Assembly (NCBI GenBank): GCA_023399455.1
Contig: JAEWPN010000199.1
Location: 1 to 11,967, forward strand
Direction: 5' to 3'
Source of the DNA: Bacillota bacterium
GTDB taxonomy: Bacteria; Bacillota; Clostridia; Lachnospirales; Lachnospiraceae
Length of the DNA: 11,967 nucleotides
The position numbers were made by a program, and so were the translations under genes. The notes under the pieces were generated by a model. The model was not told where the DNA came from and did no database searches. It saw only the letters and a program-made list of their open reading frames with translations. Positions 6,295 to 11,967 of this stretch are shown here, in pieces (position 1 is the stretch's first letter; each line of letters opens with the position of its first letter).

Positions 6295-6361
6295 CGCTTC
6301 ATCATGAATCAACATAATTTTCCAATAAATATCTTCTAGTTTTCCCGCCCAGGATCTCTGC

Positions 6362-6440
6362 ATAGGGGGGGGTATCAAAATCTGTCAGTCATATTTTTCC
6401 AATAGGGGGGGGGGGTTTCAAAAAATGTTAGTCAAAAATT
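6362..6440 (+). repeat. Two direct repeats with long G-runs
   Basis: ATA is followed by 8 G (6365-6372), then TATCAAAATCTGTCAGTCA. The unit recurs as ATA, 11 G (6405-6415), then TTTCAAAAAATGTTAGTCA. The copies are 40 bp apart and share the ATA-G(n)-TNTCAAAA...TGTYAGTCA core. G-runs followed by TCAAAA occur near the ends of some Gram-positive phage genomes, in my recollection, but that link is weak. The runs can slip during replication and could form quadruplex structures. Confidence 0.75.
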
Positions 6441-6466
6441 TTATTCAACCTCATATTTTCGATTTC

Positions 6467-6502
6467 TAGGCTATTTCCTCTCTCGACGGTGGATTTAGCC
6501 TA
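6467..6502. repeat. 7-bp inverted repeat TAGGCTA/TAGCCTA
   Basis: TAGGCTA (6467-6473) and TAGCCTA (6496-6502) are exact reverse complements separated by 22 bp. This could be a recombinase or regulator site, or chance. Confidence 0.35.
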
Positions 6503-6602
6503 AATTTGTTTTTGTGGCTTGTATGGCGGCAAAATAGGGCTTGTGGACAAATAAAAAAGAGAAGGGCGCGATGCTCTCCTCATTCTCATTGCCGTACCAA
6601 GG

Positions 6603-6677
6603 CTACTACACCATTTTATTTTCCTACTACACCATTTACTACACCAGTTCGGACGCTACTACACCACTACTACACCA
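6603..6677 (+). repeat. Five-copy iteron-like array of CTACTACACCA
   Basis: Exact copies of CTACTACACCA start at 6603, 6624, 6656 and 6667. A fifth copy with one change (TTACTACACCA) starts at 6636. Start-to-start steps are 21, 12, 20 and 11 bp, close to two, one, two and one turns of the helix, so the sites would face the same side of the DNA. The steps are not all multiples of three, so protein repeats do not explain the array. This layout resembles iterons or multiple binding sites of one protein. Confidence 0.8.
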
Positions 6678-6743
6678 TTTTCACAATGAATTATGCGGTT
6701 ATTTGCGGAATTAATACTTACAACAAAGTCCCTCACAATCCCG

Positions 6744-7676
6744 CTAAATCGTATAAACAAACGGCATTTCATCCAAATCATACGGCGTAACCTGATATAC
6801 ATAATAATTCAGCCAGTTCACATACAAGCAGTTGCAATGAGCTCTCCACTGGAGACTCGGCTTTTGTTCAGGGTCATTGTTCGGGTAGTAATTTTGCGGG
6901 ATGTCTATGGGCAGCCCCTTTTCCTTATCGCGCACATATTCGTTATGAAGCGTCATGCGGTCGTACTCCGGATGTCCCATGACAAATATTTGCTTTCCTT
7001 CCCCTGCCATACAGAGCGTCACTCCGGCTTCCTGCGATTCCGCCAGTACCATCAGCTCTTTGCATGCGTGTACTTCATCTGCGGATACCGTCGTATGCCG
7101 GCTGTGAGGAACGAGAAAGTAATCGTCAAATCCCCTTACGAGAGGAATCTTCCGGTTCATTATCTTATGCTCATATATGCCGAAAAGCTTTTCCGGAAGA
7201 AGTTCCTTGTTCAGTCCGTAATGATAGTAAAGTCCGGCCTGTGCTCCCCAGCAGATATGTAAAGTAGAGGTCACATTTCGCTTTGACCACTCCATGATTT
7301 CGCACAGTTCATCCCAATAATCCACCTCTTCAAAGGCAATCTGCTCCACCGGCGCTCCGGTAATAATCAAACCGTCGTATTTGTTTTCCCTCAATTCATC
7401 GAAGGTATTATAGAATTTATTCAAATGGTTCATAGAAGTATTGAGTGAGCGATGGCTGTTCATTTTCATGAACGATACATCCACTTGAAGAGGGCTGTTC
7501 GACAGCGCCCTTAACAATTGAAGTTCCGTATCCTGCTTGATGGGCATAAGATTCAAAATACAGATTTGCAACGGACGAATGTCCTGATGAAGCGCTCTGT
7601 TTTCGTCCACCACAAATATATTTTCGTTTTCCAGTATCCCTTTTGCAGGCAAATCATTCTGTGTCTTAATTGGCAT
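6744..7676 (-). CDS. metA: Homoserine O-acyltransferase MetA (predicted acetyltransferase)
   Basis: A 310-aa protein of full family length. It acylates L-homoserine in the first committed step of methionine synthesis, in the cytoplasm. Catalytic residues are in place: Cys142 in [10 protein letters not shown], and His235 and Glu237 in MGHPEYD. The N-terminal [15 protein letters not shown] and LNLMPIK are family hallmarks. Residue 111 is Glu (GAPVEQ). In this family Glu at 111, as in the Bacillus cereus enzyme, goes with acetyl-CoA, and Gly, as in E. coli, with succinyl-CoA, so O-acetylhomoserine is the likely product. The ATG overlaps the last 11 nt of ligA, and its GGAGGAG ribosome binding site is inside ligA codons, so translation is probably coupled. 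No SAM riboswitch or T-box precedes it. Confidence 0.96.
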   Translation of the reverse strand: MPIKTQNDLPAKGILENENIFVVDENRALHQDIRPLQICILNLMPIKQDTELQLLRALSNSPLQVDVSFMKMNSHRSLNTSMNHLNKFYNTFDELRENKYDGLIITGAPVEQIAFEEVDYWDELCEIMEWSKRNVTSTLHICWGAQAGLYYHYGLNKELLPEKLFGIYEHKIMNRKIPLVRGFDDYFLVPHSRHTTVSADEVHACKELMVLAESQEAGVTLCMAGEGKQIFVMGHPEYDRMTLHNEYVRDKEKGLPIDIPQNYYPNNDPEQKPSLQWRAHCNCLYVNWLNYYVYQVTPYDLDEMPFVYTI

Positions 7677-9651
7677 GATTTTCTCCTCCTAAAAACTGTT
7701 CTATAAATTGCTGCTCCGTAAGAATCGGTACTTGCAGTTCCTTAGCCTTCTTATTTTTCGATGAAGAAGAGGCAATATCGTTGTTGATCAGGCAATCGGT
7801 TTTTGATGTCACGCTCCCGGTCACTTTTCCGCCCATCTTCTCAATCGCTTCCTTCAAATCATTGCGGCTGGCGTAAATATTAAGGCTTCCGGTGACGACA
7901 AATACCTTGCCGGTTAGCATTTCGCTGCCCTCCTGTGCCTCTTCCACTTCTATTTCTATTTCTTTTAACAGATTCTCCAGATTCGCTTTGTTGTTTTCTT
8001 CTCTGAAATATTGATAAAAGGCAGCGGCTATTACCCCGCCAATTCCGTCAATTCCGTTTAAATCCTCCGTATCTGCCTCTATCATAGCATTAAGATTATA
8101 GCGATAATATCTGCATATCATCTTCGCATTCGCCAGGCCTATATTGGCAATTCCAAGACTATAAATCAGGCGGGGCAAAGTCGTCTTTCTTGCGGTCTCA
8201 ATACTGTTTATGAGGTTTGTATACGATTTTTCCCCAAATCCCTCTATCTCTATGATTTCATCCTTATATTTCTCCAGATGAAAAATATCCGCATATTCAT
8301 GAATATATCCCCTGGCTATGAATTTCTCTAGCGTAGCCTCCGAAAGCCCCTCGATGTTCATGGCATCTCTGCTTACAAATAAGGTAAACGCCTTTATTTT
8401 CTTCGCGCTGCAAAATGGATTGATGCAATATAGCGATTGTACCTCATTCACCTTTCTGACCTCAGTATTTCCTCCGCACGCCGGACATTCCTTGGGAAGC
8501 TCCACATTATCGCTTTTTGTCAGATTCTCAGCGATTTGCGGGATGATCATATTGGCCTTATATACAGTAATGCGGTCGCCGATTCCCAGCTTCAGCCCGC
8601 GCAGAATACTTATGTTATGAACCGACGCACGGCTCACAGTGGTTCCCTCCAGTTCTACCGGCTCGAAAATCGCTACGGGATTGATGAGGCCGGTTCTGCT
8701 CGGACTCCATTCGATCTCCTTCAGCATTGTTTCCCTTACTTCATCCTCCCATTTAAAAGCGATAGAATCTCTGGGAAATTTTGCGGTGGTCCCTAAAGAT
8801 TGCCCATAAGCAATGTCATTATAAACGATGACCAATCCATCCGACGGTACATCGTAGTTTTCAATCTTTTTTTCAAAATCTTCAATAACGGGGATAATAG
8901 TATTCTTATCTACTTTTTTAAATTCTACGGTCTGAAATCCCTGCTCCTGCAAAAATAAAAACTGTTCTTCCCTGGAATTATGAAAATCAACTCCATCCGC
9001 TTTTACAAGAGCAAATGCAAAAAAATTCACATTCCGCTTTGCGGTTATTTCATTGTTCAGCTGTCTTACAGAACCGCTGCAAAGATTGCGAGGATTTTTG
9101 TATTTTGCCGCTACCTCTTCTATTCCTGCATTTATTTTGTCGAAATCGGAATATGTTATTACTGCCTCGCCACGAAGTATCAATTCTCCTTTATAAGGAA
9201 TGGATACCGGCAGATTGCGGAAAGTCTTGGCATTATTTGTAACAACTTCTCCCACTTCTCCGTTCCCTCTGGTAATCGCTTTTGCAAGTTTTCCGTCAAA
9301 ATATGTCAAAACAACGGTTAATCCGTCTAATTTCCACGATAATAATGCAGTTTGTTCCTGCACCCAATCCCGAAGCTCTTCTCTGCTCTTCGTCTTTCCC
9401 AAAGATAACATCTGTCTTTCATGACGCTCCTTCGGCAGTTCCTCCACAGCCGCATAGCCTACATGTATCGTGGGGCTGTTAGCCAGAACTGTTCCTGTTT
9501 CTTCCTCCAACTGTGCCAGCTCGTCATACAATTTATCGTATTCGAAATTGCTCATGAATTCCGTATTTTCCGCATAATACGCTTTAGAAGCCCGGTTGAG
9601 CAACTCCGTTAATTCTCTCATTCTTTTTGTTTTATCGTCTCTTTTATTCAT
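7666..9651 (-). CDS. ligA: NAD-dependent DNA ligase LigA (divergent adenylation motif)
   Basis: A 661-aa ligase that seals nicks in replication and repair using NAD+. Domains in order: NAD-binding Ia region (about 1-60) with [21 protein letters not shown], adenylation domain with catalytic Lys107 in SWKLDGL, OB fold (about 310-385), zinc finger Cys 389, 392, 409 and 414, helix-hairpin-helix region (about 430-550) and C-terminal BRCT (about 578-655). Odd points: the Glu before the KxDG motif (ELKxDG in E. coli) is Ser-Trp here, SLD is SLG (res. 83-85), and TRGDG is TRGNG. This may be a lineage-specific LigA type or a second paralogue. I prefer the ATG at 9651; an upstream TTG at 9714 has no ribosome binding site. 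It starts 66 bp after the pseudouridine synthase stop. Confidence 0.93.
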   Translation of the reverse strand: MNKRDDKTKRMRELTELLNRASKAYYAENTEFMSNFEYDKLYDELAQLEEETGTVLANSPTIHVGYAAVEELPKERHERQMLSLGKTKSREELRDWVQEQTALLSWKLDGLTVVLTYFDGKLAKAITRGNGEVGEVVTNNAKTFRNLPVSIPYKGELILRGEAVITYSDFDKINAGIEEVAAKYKNPRNLCSGSVRQLNNEITAKRNVNFFAFALVKADGVDFHNSREEQFLFLQEQGFQTVEFKKVDKNTIIPVIEDFEKKIENYDVPSDGLVIVYNDIAYGQSLGTTAKFPRDSIAFKWEDEVRETMLKEIEWSPSRTGLINPVAIFEPVELEGTTVSRASVHNISILRGLKLGIGDRITVYKANMIIPQIAENLTKSDNVELPKECPACGGNTEVRKVNEVQSLYCINPFCSAKKIKAFTLFVSRDAMNIEGLSEATLEKFIARGYIHEYADIFHLEKYKDEIIEIEGFGEKSYTNLINSIETARKTTLPRLIYSLGIANIGLANAKMICRYYRYNLNAMIEADTEDLNGIDGIGGVIAAAFYQYFREENNKANLENLLKEIEIEVEEAQEGSEMLTGKVFVVTGSLNIYASRNDLKEAIEKMGGKVTGSVTSKTDCLINNDIASSSSKNKKAKELQVPILTEQQFIEQFLGGENHAN

Positions 9652-9717
9652 GTCCGGCAACTCTTCCCTCAATCTGTTTCTTACTATATTATCATTCCGC
9701 TCCCATACTATCAAATA

Positions 9718-10461
9718 CTAATTTCCAATTGCTGCGGCCCGCATCCCGCATGTTTCATATAACTGCTGCAATTCTTCTCCCTGGAGTCTGCGATACTCTC
9801 CGGGCTTTAAGCTTGCAATCTCGACATTCATAACACGTGTTCTTTTTATTTCTTTTACCTCGTAGCCCAAAGTTTTCGACATTCTCCGAATCTGTCTATT
9901 GACTCCTTGGGTCAGTATTATATTAAAGGTATACTTTCCAAGCTTCTTAATGTCACACGGCCTTGTTGTAATATCCAGCTCTTCCAGACGAACACCTCTC
10001 GCCATCGATTCTAAAAACTCCTGCGAGATCTCTTTAGCCACCTTCACCACATACTCCTTTTCGTGACGGTTGGCTCCACGCATCATCGCATCAATCAGCA
10101 TTCCGTCATTAGTCATAATGATAAGCCCCTCGGAATCCTTATCCAGTCTGCCCGCATAAGTCAGTCGGACCGGATACTTTAGCTGATCGCTGATCTTCTT
10201 CTCCGCATATTTATCCCGCTGCGTACAAGTGACTCCTACTTGCTTATAATAGGCCAAAACCACCTTTTTATTCTTCCCGCCTATCGTTTTTCCGTTTACG
10301 GCAATCGTATCCGAATCGCTTACCATACTGCCGATAGCGGCTGCTTTTCCATTTACTGTCACACGCCCTTCCTCAATCAGCTTATCCGCATCTCGTCTGG
10401 AGCATACACCACACGCCGCCAAATATTTATTTAAACGTTCCATATTAGTCTTTTCCGCCAT
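9718..10461 (-). CDS. RluF/RsuA-family rRNA pseudouridine synthase
   Basis: A 247-aa enzyme that converts a specific rRNA uridine to pseudouridine. An S4 RNA-binding domain (about res. 8-55) has RLNKYLAACGVCSRRDADKL and GRVTVNG. The catalytic domain has Asp107 in AGRLDKDSEGLIIMTNDG. The C-terminal GVNRQIRRMSKTLGYEVKEI (186-205) is a family hallmark. The sequence is closer to RluF (23S rRNA helix 80 region in E. coli) than to RsuA or RluB, but the site in this organism is a guess. Start: the ATG at 10461 has GGAAAG just upstream. A second ATG (10443, MERLNKYL, where many relatives begin) is also possible. It is the first gene of the set leading into ligA and metA. Confidence 0.9.
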   Translation of the reverse strand: MAEKTNMERLNKYLAACGVCSRRDADKLIEEGRVTVNGKAAAIGSMVSDSDTIAVNGKTIGGKNKKVVLAYYKQVGVTCTQRDKYAEKKISDQLKYPVRLTYAGRLDKDSEGLIIMTNDGMLIDAMMRGANRHEKEYVVKVAKEISQEFLESMARGVRLEELDITTRPCDIKKLGKYTFNIILTQGVNRQIRRMSKTLGYEVKEIKRTRVMNVEIASLKPGEYRRLQGEELQQLYETCGMRAAAIGN

Positions 10462-10483
10462 TATCTTTCCTATTATTAGAAAA

Positions 10484-10510
10484 GAATTCACCTCTGTCCG
10501 AGGCGAATTC
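10484..10510 (-). terminator. 11-bp hairpin with short U-tract in the leader of the pseudouridine synthase
   Basis: On the reverse strand GAATTCGCCTC, loop GGACA, GAGGTGAATTC (one G-U pair) is followed by TTTTCT. It lies 22 bp before the chosen start codon and downstream of a possible -10 box TACAAT (10538-10533). It could terminate the upstream chemotaxis transcript or act as a leader attenuator. The U-tract is short, so strength is uncertain. Confidence 0.5.
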
Positions 10511-10556
10511 CGCATCTTAGTTTGTCTTATTTATTGTATCACATTTTCACAATATC

Positions 10557-10581
10557 TAACAGCTTTATATCCATGCTGTTA
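10557..10581. repeat. Weak inverted repeat between the chemotaxis and pseudouridine synthase genes
   Basis: TAACAGC (10557-10563) and GCTGTTA (10575-10581) pair exactly around an 11-nt loop. On the minus strand no U-tract follows, so it is not a convincing terminator for the chemotaxis gene. On the plus strand ATTTTCTTTT follows, but no plus-strand gene ends here. Confidence 0.3.
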
Positions 10582-10614
10582 ATTTTCTTTTACTGCATCA
10601 TGAGGCCAAAGTTA

Positions 10615-11967
10615 TCACATATATTTCATATCCACACATAATACATAAGACTTTCCGAAGCTCGTTTCATATGCCTGGGAATATGTGGAGCATAAATTTC
10701 CCGTGGCGCTTGATATGTATTCATGGGACACATACATTTCATCTCTTTGTCTATCCGCCTGACTGAAATAACGTTTCGCCCTATGATCGTCTCCGGGCTC
10801 CGCCGGTTTAAATCCTCCTGCTGTCCTTATTTCCACCAGACCGCTCATCACAGTATGGCTCGTCTGCCTGCCGTCGCTGCCAATCACATAGGCACATTCA
10901 ATATGCGCTTCTTCCTTTAAACAGTCCTTCAGCGTTTCATCTATTTTATTTTCTGCGCAGCCCTTTAACGCATTCAAAGCTTTCTTCATAAAGACTTCCG
11001 CCTCGTTGTCAACGAGTTTCTTCTCAAGAACGATTCTTTTGGCAGGATCCACAATAAAGGTGTCCAGGACCTCCTTCAACCTCGCGGTCTCCTCATAAAG
11101 GCAAGCATTTGTACTCGCATTTTCCTGTGCCAGCGCAGCATTGTTTTGAATCGTAGAGGATATTCTCGCAATAGTATCTACCATTTCCTTTATATTTTCT
11201 TTTTGTCTTGCCGTATTTGTCGCAATTTCCAGACTATCCCCATTTATTTCCCCGAGGGAATCCTTCATCTGTGCAAAACGGTCTGCCGTCAAATTTACTA
11301 CCGTCTGACATTCTCCTACCTTAGACACGCTCTCTTCTATAAGCTTTCCTGTCTGCTCCACCGCCTTCGTGGTTTGGTGTGCCAGTTCTCCTATCTCCTG
11401 CGCTACCACTGCGAAGCCCCTTCCGTGTTCGCCGGCCCGCGCCGCTTCGATAGATGCATTCAAGGATAAGAGCTTAGTCTGAGAGGAGATAGAATAAATC
11501 ATATCAGCCACCTTGGAAATGTTGCCTGAGGCTATGTTTACCTGCTCCATGGCATCCACCATTTGCACTGCGTCGGCATGTCCCTCTTTCGCGTGCGCCA
11601 TCAGTTCCGTCATACCTGCGCATATTTTATTTACGTTATTGTAATTTCTCTCAGTCTCCTCATATACGCTGTCGGCTTTCACCGTTACCAGATTCATCTC
11701 CTCCGCTATCTGCGTTTCATTTTCCGCCAAAAGCACAGTGGTTTGATTAGCCTGCTCCCCAATCTTGTTGATCTGATTCATTATATCGTTAATTTTAACA
11801 AACGTCTCTGAAAGCGATACGGTTATTTTGGTAAGAGCCGCTTTTATCGGAATAAAATCTCCGTAAAATTTCGCAGTATCCGACATCTGAACGAGCAAAT
11901 CGCCTACCGACAGGTGGGAGAGAACTCCGGATATCTCCGCTATGTATTCGTTCAATACGTTAGCAAT
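10615..11967 (-). CDS. Methyl-accepting chemotaxis protein, C-terminal part with extra sensor-like domain (cut by window edge)
   Basis: The frame is open to the window edge (450 codons seen). The first residues IANVLNEYIAEISGVLSHLSVGDL look like the end of a HAMP linker, so the N-terminal membrane and sensor part lies outside. The signalling hairpin tip is clear: SSQTKLLSLNASIEAARAGE followed by HGRGFAVVAQEIGELA (about res. 161-196). It binds CheA and CheW. Unusually, about 115 residues follow the signalling coiled coil. They include AYVIGSDGRQTSHTVM, RAKRYFSQADRQRDEMYVS, SSATGNLCSTYSQAYE and end SYVLCVDMKYM. This resembles a PDC/Cache-like sensor placed at the C-terminus in the cytoplasm. 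No CheR-docking pentapeptide is seen. The stop is TGA at 10617-10615. Confidence 0.9.
   Translation of the reverse strand: MANVLNEYIAEISGVLSHLSVGDLLVQMSDTAKFYGDFIPIKAALTKITVSLSETFVKINDIMNQINKIGEQANQTTVLLAENETQIAEEMNLVTVKADSVYEETERNYNNVNKICAGMTELMAHAKEGHADAVQMVDAMEQVNIASGNISKVADMIYSISSQTKLLSLNASIEAARAGEHGRGFAVVAQEIGELAHQTTKAVEQTGKLIEESVSKVGECQTVVNLTADRFAQMKDSLGEINGDSLEIATNTARQKENIKEMVDTIARISSTIQNNAALAQENASTNACLYEETARLKEVLDTFIVDPAKRIVLEKKLVDNEAEVFMKKALNALKGCAENKIDETLKDCLKEEAHIECAYVIGSDGRQTSHTVMSGLVEIRTAGGFKPAEPGDDHRAKRYFSQADRQRDEMYVSHEYISSATGNLCSTYSQAYETSFGKSYVLCVDMKYM

Larger units (their letters stand above)
6295..6743. other. 450-bp gene-free stretch between AP2 gene and metA
   Basis: I find no convincing gene here on either strand; short open frames run through the repeats and have no ribosome binding sites. 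It holds a two-copy G-run repeat (6362-6440), an inverted repeat TAGGCTA/TAGCCTA (6467-6473 and 6496-6502), and TTGTCCACA on the reverse strand near 6541-6549, one base from the DnaA-box consensus. It also holds a five-copy direct repeat array (6603-6677). It joins the mobile-type left region to the chromosomal metA operon. No clear terminator for metA is seen. Confidence 0.7.

Noticed and set aside
6603..6677. CRISPR array
   Set aside because: Repeats are only 11 bp, the gaps are 0-10 bp and no cas genes are present.
6506..6790. 94-codon plus-strand open frame through the direct repeat array
   Set aside because: There is no start signal. The repeats shift frame between copies, so the Thr/Tyr/Pro-rich peptide is a by-product of the DNA repeats.
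6693..7262. 189-codon plus-strand open frame opposite metA
   Set aside because: It is the antisense shadow of metA, which has full length, catalytic residues and a strong ribosome binding site.
7677..7760. SAM riboswitch or T-box upstream of metA
   Set aside because: This stretch is ligA coding sequence with conserved BRCT residues; no leader RNA fits.
9652..9714. Upstream TTG start for LigA (MIVWERNDNIV)
   Set aside because: There is no ribosome binding site and the added residues are unlike LigA N-termini. ATG at 9651 is better.

Overview
The window looks like chromosome from a low-GC Gram-positive anaerobe of the Clostridia, most likely Lachnospiraceae. The reasons are strong AGGAGG-type ribosome binding sites, a paired large serine recombinase arrangement typical of clostridial mobile elements, a MetA with the acetyl-CoA-type residue, and moderate to low GC. 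This placement is inferred from protein and signal style, not from a database search.

There are two parts. The right part (about 6744-11967) is housekeeping DNA, all on the minus strand. In transcription order it holds a methyl-accepting chemotaxis protein cut by the window edge, an RluF/RsuA-type pseudouridine synthase, an NAD-dependent DNA ligase (ligA) and homoserine O-acyltransferase (metA). The metA start lies inside the ligA stop region, so those two are probably translationally coupled.

The left part (about 1-6700) is an accessory region built from mobile-element debris. It contains the start of an HD-domain-like protein (minus, cut by the window edge), a DUF3626 protein, and a TetR-GNAT acetyltransferase operon. 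The operon has a consensus sigma-A promoter and a perfect 24-bp palindromic operator. Upstream of it lies a large serine recombinase whose last ~89 codons are separated from the rest by an in-frame TAA, and then the C-terminal stub of a second recombinase. A decayed copy of the recombinase 3' end sits just after the GNAT gene, so the TetR-GNAT cargo is bracketed by two related recombinase tails. From about 4711 to 6294 the coding strand switches to plus: two tiny conserved-looking proteins, a self-contained promoter-gene-terminator unit for an 82-aa acidic protein, and an AP2-domain protein with duplicated Cys-rich modules, as seen in phages and integrative elements.

The 450-bp gene-free stretch between the AP2 gene and metA is unusual. 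It holds two G-runs (8 and 11 G) inside a ~40-bp direct repeat, a TAGGCTA/TAGCCTA inverted repeat, one near-match to a DnaA box, and five direct copies of an 11-mer spaced 21, 12, 20 and 11 bp apart (about one or two helical turns). That array is the best candidate here for an undescribed cis-acting element, such as an origin, an att arm region, or a packaging or terminase site.
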